This document shows positions 13,304-28,300 of a stretch of DNA of 64,000 nt, in pieces; the first letter of the stretch is position 1, and every line of letters starts with the position of its first letter. Origin of the DNA: Montifringilla adamsi (Eukaryota; Chordata; Aves; Passeriformes; Passeridae). Below the pieces are notes generated by a model, which saw only the letters and a program-made list of their open reading frames with translations, was not told the DNA's origin and did not search any database. Location of the stretch: NCBI GenBank assembly GCA_017590115.1, contig JAGGNK010003335.1, positions 3,968,001 through 4,032,000 of the forward strand, written 5' to 3'. The translations under genes and the position numbers were made by a program.

Positions 13304-16300
13304 ATTATGCAGGGAGCTGCACTGTGCAGGTTTTCCTTGGAATCCTGAGAGCTTTTCTGCATCCTTCTGCTGGCAGTGACCAGAGGAGCTATGATGACAT
13401 TCAGTCTGGCAACAGGCACATCATGCTGCTGCTTTTGGCAGGCAAATCTGCTTGGACTTCCAGGGAGTCCCACTGTACTTAAATTAGACACCTGAAAACA
13501 GAATCCAAACTTCTCAGGTGTAACCTAGCAGTCTGGTAAGCATAGAACACAGTGACCTTCTTTTGCTATTTGGAACATAGAAGAGGATAAATTTAAAGAC
13601 AGAATTTTTTTTATGATTGTGAAAGATAATGAAGTTTAATAGCGGTCATACAGAAAAAGTGATGGTCCTTCTCTAATTTCTCCAATATTTTTTTATAAAC
13701 AGAACAAGTAAGGGAGATATTAAAGTACCACATTGTGTGTTATTCTGCTAGATCTAGTAATCGTTCAGTGTCTAATTGTGCCTCAGTTTTGGTGCTGGGA
13801 TAGCAACAGAACTGTTTCCTATTATGCATCATCTGAAGAAAAACAAGCAAGGACTTCTGTACTTGCATTTGATGTTGCTTTTTTAAACAATGGAAATAGA
13901 TTCCTTTTATTTAGAAAAAGACTTCAGATCTTCAGCTAGTTATACAGATCAATATTTTATTAAATAAATCATGTTGAATAAGCAGCATAAAACTAAACAG
14001 GTTCTATGTCTTCACAAAGGATGCCATTGCACAGCAGTTCAGAAACACCCTTACACTACTAGAGCAAAGTAAGAACCAAGCCATCACCTGGAACCAGCAG
14101 GGTGCTGGTGCCTCATGAGACTTGGCTCACGTCTGGCTCATTTTCTGACTGTCCTCCTAAAATGGCCAGGGACAGCTTCAAGGGCTAAGCAGTAGAACAA
14201 CACTTGTTTGTGAAAAGTGTCTTTCAGAAGGAGGCTGGCTGTTACCTCAAAGATTGAGGGGATTTTGGTGTTTAGTCTTACGTTTTTATTCACGAGAAAG
14301 CAGATTTCTTTATCTGGCTAATGTGCAAACTGTATGGAAATTTACAGAGAATAATGAAAATTGGAATGGCTGGAGCTACGTGCCAGTTTAAGAATTTTAA
14401 CATTTTAACAATGTTTTCAAAAAAATAAACATTGGATCCTACGCAATATGGGGTAGATATCTCTTAACTGACAAGATTTTTTCTTGTTTATTTTCTTATT
14501 TTATGAAAGATTGGTACCACGTAGGTTCAATAAAATGCAATATTTAAGACTTGTGATCCATAAACTGCAAGACAATTGTAATTTGAATTTTACTGATCTG
14601 TTTTCCAAGGACAATATTTCTTTCTGTGACAGAACATTTGTTTGTCTGTTCCTAGTTAGCACTATGAAAAATCTGCTTCTATTCACAATTGCAGTCTCCT
14701 GTTCTGATTATGGATTGGGAACCTTGATTTGTCATGTGATAAAAGCTGCAGCTCAGTAATGGAGTTGAGAAAAAAAAGGAAAAAAGCAGAAAAATATTTG
14801 AACAACTAGAGTTCCATCTCTACTAGCTGTTAAAGCAGGAATAATTATACATTTCTATTTTTGAACGAACTGTGCTTTTTCCCAGTATTCAGCAAAAACT
14901 TTTTCCACTCTTCAATAAAGCAGAGAGGATGAAATGCAGATAGAAATGGTGAACTAGAAGTGAAGGTGAGGAAGGATAAAGTTTCATAGACTACAATAAT
15001 AAAAATATAGTGAAATAAATACTTTTCTAATATGCCCAAATGACACTAAAAAAAAAAAAAATAGGATTTTGAGTAATGGAGCTTGAGTTACATGAGCTAG
15101 ATCATTGCAAGGCAGCTCAGCAGTAAACACACATACAAAGAACATCCCAGGAGTCTTCATGTGAAATGAATGCATAATATTAAGTAGATTTGGACAAAAT
15201 CTACTTATATATAAGAAGCACTAATCCATTATAAGTTTTCTATCCTAATTTTTATTAAATAGGGGACAGTACATCAAAACACCAGAGTATTATGTTGTGA
15301 TCTGATCAAAATGTCAGAAAAAGTTGTAGAATAATATGTTTGTGTCTTAAATTTTTGCTTTCCATGTCTTGTAACTAAAGGTTTATTTTGTTTTGGGTCG
15401 TGCGGACATTATTTAGGGCAGTTTTTCCTGTAAGTCCTTAATACCAGCACGAATCTATTTAACTGTAAAAAAAATCCAGAGAACATGCATTTTATGAAGA
15501 TAATAATATCTAGGCATGCCAGATACTTTATTGTTGTTATAAAATATTATTTGATAATTTTATGATCTTGTAAGGTTTATTCTAATGCTGCTCTACCAGG
15601 ACTCTCCTGTGTACAAAGGGAATTAGAAATGTAGCAACTTCACATCAGAGTAAATATTTGTTGAGTGAAGAAGTTGCCTGCTTTATTTTCATGATGGGTG
15701 TCAGTAACAGTGGCCAAGCCCAGAATTTTCATATCACAGCACTGAAGATTATTCCCAAGCATACACAGAGACTCATTTCTTCCTCGTTTTCAAAACTTGA
15801 GCTGAGTCATAAACTACAGAGCATAAGGAAAGCAGTCAAGTGAAGAGAATAAATAGGACACAATGAAGTGCAGTAAGAGTGTGGGGCAGCTGTGCAGCTG
15901 GAGCTCAAGTGGAAATAGCTTTCTCAGAAAACAACCAAAAAAACCAAAACCACAAACTGCATCCTAAAGAGGGTTCTGAGAGGGATTGGATTTTCTATAC
16001 TGACATATATAGATAGGAGATATAAGAAATGTTATTATTTAGGAATAACACCATGCTGGTTCTGCAAGCTAAGCTAGAAATCAGATCTGTGAACATCCAT
16101 GGGCAAGAAAACACACACAAGGCAGTTGTTTTGGTGAGAAGCTTTTTCAATGCAGCAAAAGCACAAAACCCAGCAGCTATGAATACCAGAAAGAAGGGGA
16201 ATAAATCATATTACATGTTATAATAATACAGCTCTATCTGGAATTAGGAGTTATACTTCTGTTATTATCTCAGTTAGGAGAAAAAAAGTTCTTAACTTGA

Positions 16301-19300
16301 ATAGTTACACTATCCGAAAAGCTAGCAACTTTCCAGGAAGCTCCTATTTTTAATGTGTTTCTTCTTTTTTTTCTCTACTTGGGTTTATTCCAGTGACAGT
16401 GTTGTATGTTAAAAATGCTTAATTTTGTTTTATTTCATTCATTAGGTTGTTTTATAGAAAAGACATATATTTTTATATAGGCTCTCATGAAGTAATTTCC
16501 TCAAATTCTTCAAATACCCAGGTTAGGAACCTCCTCTGTAGTGCAATATTTAGAGATGAAAAATGAGTGGCAAACTTGTTTTTTTTTTTCAATAAGCTGA
16601 AGGCAGCTGAGCAGGGATGGGAAGGAAGAACTGAGTAAGCCATCCTAGCACTGACACTAAGCTAAATAAATATTAAGCAACAAACTGTTGGATTATTACC
16701 ATTTTGTATTCTTGAATAAGAACAATTGAAAACTTACCTGAAAGAGAAACAAATCCAGAAATATTTTCTCATCTTTTAAATTATTACATGCTGTTTCTTT
16801 TTTTCTGTTAACTTTTCTCTAATATTCAAGGTAAGAAGCTTCCTTACTGTGTTCTTGTTAGATTAAAAGACTAAGCCAAAAGTCCATAGAAATACATTTG
16901 CAATTGAAATGTAATTTGCAGCAAAGGGAATGCTCTCACTTGAAGCAGTATTGGTTATTTATATGAATCACCTAATCAGAAATTTTTAAAAAATTACATT
17001 GCTTTACTTAGTTTATTAACACCTCATACATATTTTGAACATGAAACACTTGTGATAACTACTCCAAATTATATTCATGGATTCTGAATTGTCTGCTAAG
17101 GGACAGGATTGAACATTTCAATTGATAAAGGGAGCCACAGGCAGCCTGAGAAGGAAAAGAGGAGAAAGTAACTGACTATATACTTTAAAACAGCTCTGCA
17201 TCAATGGGTGCAGATTCTGCATCACTGCCAATCTTTAGGAAAAAAATTAAATAAAAAATTTGTGGGAATATGTAGCTAGGCATATCTGAACCTGCTTTGA
17301 GGCAGGAGAGTAGACCATTTTACTTAAAGGAATACCTTCTTTTATTTTTTATTACTTTAATATTGATTTATTCATTGTCGTCTTTGTTTTGGTCAGCCTG
17401 AATTTGAGGAAAGACACTGGAGCATTTTCTACTTTGCTCAGCTTTGTGCTTAATCTAAACAATGAAATGCTTTTTGTGTTTGTGAAAAGAGGCATATTTC
17501 TATTGAAGTTTAACAGAGGCCGGTATCTGTCAGTAGAAGTACCAATATCAAGCTATAACTTTACAAAAAGGGTTATGAAAATGTGTTTATTCAAACAATA
17601 AAGTTTTCAAATGCCTGCCATTGATCAGCTTCTATATTGTATGAAAATGTAGATGGTTTGAAAAGAGACAAATAGCATTCCTCAACACCCTCTTTCTGTG
17701 AAACACATAGCGATGTTTATGAGAAAATGGAAAAAAAGATGCTTAGACTATCTTACGGCTCTGTGTGTTGCCAGTGGGTGCATTCAGTGCAAACACAGCT
17801 GCTCTGCAGCTAGCAGCTGACTCTGTCTGCCCATGCCCTGAACCAGCTGCGGTCACCTTGGCTGGAGGTGGGAGACGCGTGAGAGCGCTGGCAGAGAGCT
17901 TTCTCTTACAGTAATGAAGTGTAACAGCTTGGGAAAATGCCTTTCTGAGGAGTTGTCTGGACTGAAAACAAGCCAGGCACATCAAAGGACCTAAATCCCT
18001 GACAAGGGGTTTGAAAAATAGGTCTGGGCATACAGAGAAATGAGAACCTGGCAAACATAGAAAGGAATGAAAGTCTCTTATGACTGTACCATAGGATAAT
18101 GTCGAACAAAGTGCTTGAGAATGGGCACCTCTTCCTAGAATTCTGGTATCACTTTACTGAATGCTTCACTTAGAGGGGTTTCAGTCAACCGTTCAGATGT
18201 TTTCCATCAACCATTCCTCCTACACAGCTGCCACTTCATTTATTTCTGCTTTGAATGACTCTCTAAAAAAATACCTTTTGAGAATTAGATTGGGTTGTTC
18301 TGTTTGTCACCTTCAAGAGAATAAAATCTTTCCATGAGTCAGGAAAAGTAATAAAGGATGAAGGGTTGGATTTGGAAGAGTGGCATCTTTTTTCTTATTT
18401 GTTTTCTTAGGAAACTTAAAAATCAGAGCAAATATAAGTGGGCAAGGAAAGTAGGAAGAGGTCTGAAGCAGCAAACTGTACTTTTTGAGAAGGTTGCTCT
18501 AGTAAAATAATCAGAGGTTTGGTTGAGTTGAATTTAGTGTAATTTGTTGAGTAATGTCAAGCATTTTTGTCTGTGAAAGCAGAAATAAGAAGCAATGCTT
18601 GAATTTGAAATGCTCCAACTATAGCAGTGCAATGAGAAAGACATCTAAAGATTCCTCCCTCCTCAAAGTCAAGCTTTTGGAATTGCATACTCTGCATGAC
18701 CTTGTTTTAAATCTGTTTCATTTGCTTGTGCTAGCTCTGGAGAATTTGAAAAACAAGTAAGAAAATTGACTTGCTATGTTTTTTGCAGTTGTTCTGACTG
18801 TGGAGAAGCAAACAGGAAAACTCTCTTTGCTAGTCCAGTATATTTTTTTTCAGCTTCCATTTAAATCTACAAGCCCTTTTTTGTCAGCAGTGTGTAGTGT
18901 TTTGTTTGTGGTGATGTTTAAGGGCATTTTACTTAGTTTAGGCAATACAATTTGAACCCAAACTTCTGACATTTAAAAACTCTTTTCTATTGCTTCTTTT
19001 CTTTTCCCCACAAAATCACATCCTATTCTTTTAGCACAATTGTTTTTCAGCCATATCCATTACATTTTAAAAGTATTTTAGGCAACTTTCCAGCGACCTT
19101 TTGGGTTTGCTTGGCAGTGCTTATTAGTCAAAATTTCTCCAGCAGGTCCCTTTCTTCTGTCCTGCTTCAGTAATATTTAATACCTAACTGGTACTGGGCA
19201 CTTGGCCCAAAACTGGTTTTGATCACTTCTAATGACCTGAATTTTAAAACTGAAGGCAATAGAAGCTGTGGTGCTCAGAAGCTATGGAGAAAAAAAAAAA

Positions 19301-22300
19301 AATAAAAAAAAGAAAAGACAAAACTGTAACTGGAACATTGTTGTTTTGGTCTTTTAGTTGCAAGAAGAATTTCAGTTTTGCCTCTGAAGAACCCTGCAGT
19401 GACTGGTCTCTCTGGCTGTGGTCTGTTTTGCAGTGTGAGGTCCAGGCAGGACCAGACGAGCTGTCAACGCTCTCCTGCCTTTTCCAGGTCACTGGCAGCC
19501 TGGAACTTGTGATTTTCAGTCCCTCTCTAATGGATTCATACACAGTTAATTACAAAGGGCCATTTTCCTGGATTGCAGCCAGAGTGAAGCTTTCTGAAAA
19601 CTACTTTTCTGCAATGTCTGAACTTCTTGCTCCCCAAAGGTGAGAACTGTGAAGTTTGCTGTTCATCCACAGAGCAGATGGTGGCAATGCCAATTTCTAA
19701 AGGAGCAGGTTACATGAACACTAGTGTGGAAGATCAGTCATTTGAAGTGAGATGTTAATTAAATATTGTATGCTTTGGAGTCCTACTTTTCTAATGATGG
19801 TGCTGATTTAGTCTCACTGCAAATTCCAATAAAGCTGCTGCCTGCAGCAGCACTTACCGAGTATCTCCCTGCATTATCTTTCAGACATTCAGGAGTCAGA
19901 CTCTGCAATTCAGCTTGACCTATTGTTTTCAGTTTTCCAGTGACAAGTAGCCTTTGAGTTTGAAATATTCCCACTGTGTGAAGCAACTTTTTTCAGACAG
20001 AGGCAATACTATAAAATCATCTTGCGTCAGCAAAACCACTGTCTGTAGTAGGAATCAAGGAGAGAACATGGTTAAAACCCTTTTAAATATAATTTTCGGC
20101 TTGAAAATGGAGAAGAAAAATAATAATAGGTTTGTATTCAGTTGTATTTAATTTCATATTATGACACTGTTTTGGAGACGGAAGACCAAACTGGCTATTT
20201 CCACCAGGTGTTTCATAAACACCTGCAAAGTCTCTGCAGCGAGAACAAGCAATTTGCAGAGAGAGACAGAAGACAGATTTTCCCAGCATAAACTTTTCCC
20301 CACTGATGAGTGTAATCCTTGAATAATCTTATGATCTTAGTGTAAGTCAATGCTGCTGCTATCAATCTATGAGTTATGAATTCTCAGTAGATCCATGTCT
20401 TGAACTTCTCCACTCTAAATCAGTCTGATATTCCATTTTTTCCCAATTAATTAATAATCAGGAGACTTTAGGAGCAGAATGGATTACAGAAAGCCCACAA
20501 ATGAGATCAGATGCTTTTCCTAAATTAATTCATGAATAAATTTGAGATCTTTTTCTATCTTTTGAAAAAAAATTGTCCTATTTTTCTGTCATAAGGAAAC
20601 TAAACATAAAGAGAAAATAGAAAAACATCAGCAGTTATAGAATGAAACATTGCAAATTTTTCTTCGGAGAAAAAATTGAAATGTACTTTTAGATTTAGGG
20701 TTTTTTATTAGTGTTGTAGTGCTTCAGAACAGATAAAATATGTATACACAATGTTTAATAGTCACACTTACTGGAGGTCTGAAGTTACACATTGCATAAA
20801 AGAACCTAGTCTAAATAGTTCAGAGGCAGAGACAATACTGATTGATACGTTATATGTGGCTATCAATATAAGTTGCACAATTTCAGCCTGAATCATAAGG
20901 AAAAAATTCATCTTTGGAATTTGGACAAATTACTTCATTACAAAAGTTGGAAAATATTACCTCTTGGCTTTTAGAAAATGGGTTTATTTGTTGTTCTTGA
21001 TCTTTAAAAATTACATGTTAAAAGTGAGGAATATTTTCTTTCACAACTTTTTAGGGTCCCCACAGCTTTACACCTTTTCTTCTTAAATTTCCAAACATCT
21101 GTTATGGCAGGAGGACTAGGGAAGAATTACAGTTTGGGGATTGATAATGACATCCTAGAAACTGATGTCAAAGGTTCAGAAAGCTGCAAAAGTACAATAA
21201 GAGAGAATGATGTAAAACAAAACCAGAGTCATCGTGGGGTCTTTAGAAATGTCACTTCCAAAATGATCCTGTGTATTCCTAAAAAGGGAAGCAGTATTTG
21301 AGACAGTGATGGCTAACAAGGTTTTGTCCTGGCTACAGGAGTTTGTCACCCCAAGCAGGTGGACACCAAACATGTTTTCCAAATTCCTGTGGAAGAAACA
21401 TGAGTGTTCCAAGCAATCTCAGGCAACAGCTATGGTTTATTAAGAAAATATGGCCATGGGATGCAGTAGAATAAAAACAGCCAGTCTTGCCACCTCTCAT
21501 CACCCCTGGAGTTTGTTTTGAAGTGAAGAAACAACCTACACAACCCACAGCTTGTGAACCAGTCAATGAAATTCACTGTAGACAGAAAAGTTTGGATTGC
21601 AAAAGCTCACCTTTTTGTATTGTGTGGCCACAGCACACAAGTGCCAATGTTCTGCTGCATCTTCCAAGCTTCAAACTGATTCTGAGAAGAAAACAGGTCA
21701 GGGATTTTGGCTGGTGCACCTATGATATAATCTGATGCGTTTTCCACTGTCAGTGAGACACTGTTCTGGTTCTGTTCTGACCTGAGGAAGATGCAGGGCT
21801 GCACTGCACTATCAGCAGGGCTGGTACTGCTGTCAGCCCGGACACTTGGGTTTCCATGTAGTGTGACAGAGCTCTGGTGGGGTCTAAGAGATGTGGAAGA
21901 TGCTCACAGTTTGGGGGTGCATCAGTTGGGGTGCAAGGCTCTGTATCACACTGCCATTAAGATACTTCCTCTCCAGATTTGCACATTCAGACATTGAAGT
22001 CCTAATTCACTTTTATCCACAACAGAACCCCACTTCTCCCCTCCTGCAAAATTTGTTAGAGTTGTGTGTCTTTAAGAAAAGGCAAATGAACTTTGCCCAG
22101 CTGACATAATTGTGAATAACTTTAGGACTTGCACTGGGTCATTCTTTATTCTATGAGTAGTCCCAGGGAAAATGACAAGGGCTTTAGAATTTGTTATAAA
22201 CAACTCATTTATTCAGGAGCATTTGCAGAAAATATTTACTGATCCACTGTGAGGGTTAGTGAGATTTTTCACATGTTTTTAATTAAACTGAAAACTTCTA

Positions 22301-25300
22301 TGTTTGCATAATAGGCTGCTTTGCTTGCTTGGTTGCATACTGGTTTTGCTCTTTTTAATTATTTGTTATGCAAGAATCCTTTTCACCTTCTCTTTGCTCT
22401 GAGCAGTTTGTTGTTGTTCACAGTTATATTTTCACTGACAGCTTGCTTTGCTGTGTTTTCAGTGCATAAAGAGCAAAACATACATTTCAGTCTCAATTAC
22501 TTTCATTTTAGATTAAGAAAAACCGAAATACAAAGTGAGAACAAATATAAAATCTTCATGAGAGAGAAAGCAAAGAATCTCTAAGATCTGCAGTTTAAAA
22601 AACTCTGTAAACCTTTCATCTTTAATCCTCTTATAATGCTGTCACTGGCTGACAGGCAGGTGGGGAGAGTTTCCATTCTATGGCATAGAAAGGACAGATT
22701 TGTGATTAAGGCATAGATTGGGTCTCAAAGGATTCTAGTTCTGTTTACATCTTTTGATATAAACTTTGTATGGGTGTCAGTTTGGAATTCACATTGCCTG
22801 TATATTTTTTTCCTTTTCTCTGTAAGGATAGCAGTTCTCTGTCTATTTAGGTGTCATAGTATCAAAAATATTGTCTTTTGCAGTGGAACTCTAAACTTTG
22901 CTGTAATCTGAAATTTAGGCCTCCAGTTCAGGGATGCAGCTGTGCATGTGCCTAATCCCTGTGGGAAGTCAGACTAACAGTGTGTTCAGTGTGTCTCCAT
23001 ACACCCATCTGATGCTGAAGAAGGAACAAATATTAGAGAAATTCAATGTACCAAACAATGCATCTATTAGCAATATGAAATTTGCATAGTACAAATGTTC
23101 AGCAAATTTCTGTTGGGGGTATGTTTATATTTCAGTGTATTTCTAACTCTGCACTACAAGCAGAAATGAATATTAATCTTTTTGGTGCTGCACAGACAGC
23201 AGTGGATATTTCAAGGGCAACTTCAGTAGAGTTTGAAATACATATCAACATTTTAAAACACTCTTATTGGAAGGTATTACTTTTTATTCATGTTGTCTGA
23301 CATAAAGAAATACATTTTGATGTTCACATTTAGTTGTGTATTTATCTCATCTTTTATGCTGTCACCAGTCATGAAATCAAGCTCCTTTTCACCTAAACCA
23401 GCATGCCTTGGTTTATCTTAAAGTTTTTGTGCACAGCTGTGTGACCCCTCATTTCATATTCAGTCTTTCAGGCTTACAGTATTAATTAAGCAAAGATTTA
23501 TACACCAATAAAAGAAATGAATTTGTGATGTTTTGGCAAGCAAAACATTTTTTTTCCAATTAGTGAAACTAGGAAGTTGGTTTTTAATTGCAGATTTAGA
23601 AACCTTAAGTGGCTTCTTGAGCTATCTGATGTCCTTTACTTACAATTTTAATATTCACAAGACAGGCGAATTGTGTCTCTAGGTGTTTTCTCACTTTTTC
23701 CAAAGTCTGTAAAATAGGTCAAGGAAGAAAAGAATCAGCTGAAAGAATTGAAAAATGGAAAATCGAATGGAGAAGAGGCTTGAACAAATGGCCCTTGCCT
23801 TTACCACTTCTCCCAGTAGCAGTATCATCAGAAAGTTCTTGGTAGGAATAATTGCTTGACAGTGTGAGCCAATTTATCCTGGTTTTGCTTGCAGATCATG
23901 GAGATTATAGAGCACTCTAGGTGGAAACTTCTGTGCAGGTGTCCAGGATTGCTGCAGTCTCTGTCTCCCTGGGACTTTTGTCATTTTGTCCTAGACAATG
24001 AAGAAATCATTCAGTGGATTTACATTCATTTCCTCCTTTTATTCTTCTTCAAGGACCACTTTCAGAAATACATTTTCTGTTCCTCATTGCCTCCAAATAT
24101 GTATTTCAGTCTTAAATGTATTAAACTCAAGGGATGGATGTAGAGTCCACATCCTTGGTTTCTATGGTAGCAAATGGAATTTCTTCCAAGATTGCCTGCA
24201 TGAGTTAATATGAGGTACAATTGAAGGGTGATCACCTAGAGGAGGATTCTCGTTTCTTGAAACTGGAAAAACCTTAATTTTATGTAACTTTATTAGTCAA
24301 TGATTAGGGAATCAGTATGGGGACAGAGAGACTAAATCCTGGGATTTTCACTGCCCGTGAGTGTTCTGTTCTGACATGTGAGATCATATTTGCCTGCTGC
24401 TGGTAAGGGACTGAGGTGATTAATTTCATAAGGTTAATAAATAATAAGCTGAAAGAGCCTGAATGTTTGCTATAGGTTTCTGTAGGTTTTGCTAACTTGA
24501 GGTAAAGGGACATTTTAGATTCAAAATAGGAGTAATGCAGTACATCTTTATAAGTCCTCCCCCAGCCTGCAGAAACACCCAGACCAAAAATCCCTTGAGA
24601 CAAAGGGGTCTGCTTCTGTCCAGAGGTGGCATTCATAGTGCTTCCCTCCTCAATGGGCTTGGGCAGTCTGTTCGACAAATTGAAAATGCAAAGCAATGCT
24701 TCACCTCTCTCCAGGCAGAATGATATTTCACAAAGAATACTTGGATTATGTTTATGAATATCATGAAATGGTTCACTTACTTGTTTTCAATATTTACTGT
24801 AAAATATGTAGTATGGTTAAACTGAAGATTACTATGAAGATGATATCCCTAGCTGGTAATTTAACCATTTAGTAGTAGAGCAAGCATGTTAGAGGTATGA
24901 GGGAGATACGGAGTAATGAATGTAATTGACTCTTTATGCACCTTAATATTTAGCTTTATATAAAAAAGTATTACAAAGAGATAATGTGTCACTGAAGTGA
25001 TGACTTTTTAAAGTTCTGTATCTGTCCAACAATCCAAGGAAAAAATATTTCTTAATTTGTGAAGAACCTTGTGCCTGCCTCCTACGTTTACCTTTGTTAT
25101 GCTAATCTGTGAATCTCGGTTGCCATCTAGACATTTGTGAACTTGGGTGGAGTCAGCAAAATCCCTGACAAAATGTGACAAGTTACACCCAAGAGATGGT
25201 TCTGCAGTTTTGAGGGGTGTTTTTGCTGACACAGGTTAGAACATTGTTCCGCAGTTGGGAGTTTTTGTGGGAGATCCCAGCAGGGATTTCTTTGGTGCCT

Positions 25301-28300
25301 CTTTGGTTCCTCCACCTTACAAGGTGGGTGTGTGGGATTGAAGGCTCCTTATGAGCATGGACATCTCACAGGAAGCAGCTCTGTCCTGTGTCAGTTTAAA
25401 GGCCATTTTCCCTGAGTTTTACAGCATACAGCAATGAAATGCCAGCTTTTTCTCTGTATAATATCTGGAGAAAAAGTGAAGATGTGAATTCTGAAGTTCC
25501 CATAGATGACTAAGTAACTTGTAAAGTTACTTATTTTTGGTGATCTTACTTCTCCCCTTATGTTCTGATTGTCTAATTATACTAAGGACAGGTGACGTGA
25601 GATTTAAATTTGAAAAAAACCTGCAAAGAAGGCTTTTGAAAGAAAATTGGTATCAGGCTGTACAGGAGGAAATGAAGTAAAAATGCAGATCTACAGAACT
25701 AATTACAGATGGTAACTTCACTTTCAGGTGGGGATGTATTCATTGCTAGTTGTGACATAACTCTCCAGTGGTTCTGATTTTTTAATAATAATGTATTCCA
25801 AATTAATGGAAAAGTGCAAACTTTATAAATGTTAGTTCTTAAAATGTATCTAATGAATTTTTAATTTATGGTTTCCATTATTTTACCATATTTTCAGAGA
25901 TAGAGTTCTTTTGGCTGCTTTCTTTTCACTTTCATTTCCTATGTAATTATTTTAATTTTTTTTCTTAAGTACGCTTTTTATATTTTAACTCTGAAAAGCA
26001 TGTTCCTCCTAACTTGTAATATTAGCAGAACATCTTGAGAAAATGATACTGTTTAAAATAAAATACTTTCTGTTCTACTGTGGCATGAATGACTTTGATT
26101 AGCATTCTGATTAATATTTTGCCTGCTACCTATGAATTAAATAGAACTTTTCAAGTTAGTAAGATTTTTTTTACTAAACCTGAAAAAGTGATGCTTTCCT
26201 ATTCTGTTTCAAAATGTTCATTGAATACATTTTCTAGGCAACATCAGAATGTCAGTCCATTTATTGGAACTCTGATAAGGATAAAATTATTTAATTGTGC
26301 TAGTAATCAGAATGATGTAGGGATCTGGTAGTATTTCTTACAGGAATGGTCATGATGTTCTTAGTCTACCAACACTGATTTAGTAAATTACTATGGCCTG
26401 AATATTCTAAGCTGTTTAGGAAGACAAATAGAGAACAGAAAATAAACTGCCAATACCTGTCTCTTTCTTTACCTAGAAAAGTTTATTGCAAAGCTAATTT
26501 AGAGTCTTTATTTTTAAAAAATTCCTCCCAGATATTACTTTTCAGTTCTATGGCCTTTTTTTTGGATGACAGGGTAAAATAAGGGCATTTTTGAAAAGAG
26601 CATCTTTTCCCCTTGTAGTTTTCCTTTCCACCATGTATGAATTCAAGAATTGAGATCTCATTTCCTCTGTGCCTGGATGCCAGGAGAGTGGGAGGGAAGG
26701 TGGAAGAAGCAATAACAGGGTACTTAGCATTTATTTGGCAAAATCCCCTGAAGAATTTTTACAATTATCTCAGATGTACATGGGATGTTAACTTCAGTCT
26801 GTTTACATAATGAAAACTCATGTGTCTGCATTAACTCAGATTGTTGTCTCTTCCCCTTTGTACAGGTAGGAAAAACATCCTCTGGAGACTAAAATGCATG
26901 TTCATGCAATGAGCTTGTATTCAGCTTATCCCGTAGGAGATATTACCATTGCAAATCATATTTCAGATTTGGGATGGATTTTATTCTTAAATTACCTGTT
27001 TTATCTTTAAATTCCTGTAAAGGATGAAATTGCCAATGGAGAAAAAAAAATAAAAAAGGTGAATCAGATTATTTTCAATTTTCAGAGATTTTGAACAGAG
27101 CTAAGCACTTCACTGCTTTACCAGACAGGCATCCTGTAGTTTTGTTCACTTCTCAATAGCTCTCAACTATGCAATTATAGAAGAGATGTGTAATTTACAG
27201 TTGGGCAATATTTGGTCCGAAATGCTGATACCAATGCTAAAAGAAACTGTCAGAAGTGATGTAGAGAGAACAACAAAAACTTATGGTTCTTAAAATTTAT
27301 ATGTGGAAACATCACTTTATGGTTAACTTTTACAAAATAATAACACTGAATAGGGAAGAAATTTTCCTGTTTATCATTGATGCTGAACCTTTCAAATAAT
27401 TTCCTTTTCCACATTGCCCTTTCTCATTCTGCTCAGGACTTGTGTTAGTGCAGTGGTTTAGGACCAGAAGACATGAGGAAGGAGGTGCCAGTAGCACTGG
27501 AGTAACAACCCAGCCAGTGGGGGGGACCTGCCCACTTGCACAGACTTTAGCACACCCAATTCCTTGATGAGCAGGTGAGAAAGCTCTGTAGAGGGTTTTG
27601 GAAGAAATCCATAGTTAGAAAAATCTCTTTTTTTGGGGTTCTGTTCAGTCCTACTTTCAGATGTACTTGGCACTCAGATTAGTTTCTTTGCACGCAAGTG
27701 CTGGGTATGAGGTTGACAACAGCTGGAAGGAGGAACTGCCCTACCTCTTCTTGAAAGTGAGTGCTCCAAAGGACAGAAAAGGTTTCCAGTGCCTAAAAAA
27801 TGGTATTTTATTAAAGCACAGGCAAATGTACTACAATGAGATGACTCTTCAAATATAGGAAGTTCTCATCAGTTATGGCAGACCATTCAGAGAAGTTTGA
27901 AACAGATGCCTTCAAGTGTACTGAGTGTGCAAGGTGATTTTTTTTTTTTTTAGCATAATTTTGCTTTCCGTTTTACAGATTTTAGATAGATTTGTAGCTT
28001 GAGCTAATGTGTTTCCCATGTGACATTCTCTCCAGGTAACCACCCTTGAGTTGTTTTGGACCTGTCTATGCGAATACTCTGTAGGACCTGGAGGGGAGCA
28101 GAACAAAGTCACACTCTCTGGTGGTCATTCCCTTTTGTAGAAAAGCCTGATTTTGGATGTTTCTACAGTAAATTTAGAAGTAAACAAATTATTTTAACAA
28201 ATCACAATTAGAGGTGTGCTTAAAATTTTGTAGTTTGTTTTCATACATTTTGGTTGTGATTTTTTTTTTCTTTTTGCTGTGGTATGTTTGCAAAACAATC

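Noticed and set aside
13087..13491. 134-codon minus-strand frame
   Set aside because: It overlaps the internally deleted LTR on its opposite strand and has no recognisable domain.
15062..15095. Shared words with bases 22..58 (GATTTT and GTAATGGAGCTTGA)
   Set aside because: The match is short and does not extend on either side, so it is probably chance.
19284..19643. 119-codon plus-strand frame starting MEKKKKIKKRKD
   Set aside because: The Lys-rich start is an A-rich tract; the rest has no recognisable domain and a frame is also open on the other strand.
24304..24696. 130-codon minus-strand frame
   Set aside because: Composition looks random and no family motif is visible.
27438..27560. 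Possible reverse-oriented LTR start (CAGTGGTTTAGGACC, then AACCCAGCCAGTGGGGGG)
   Set aside because: Resemblance is limited to short words and does not run on as an LTR should; a repeat-library search would decide.
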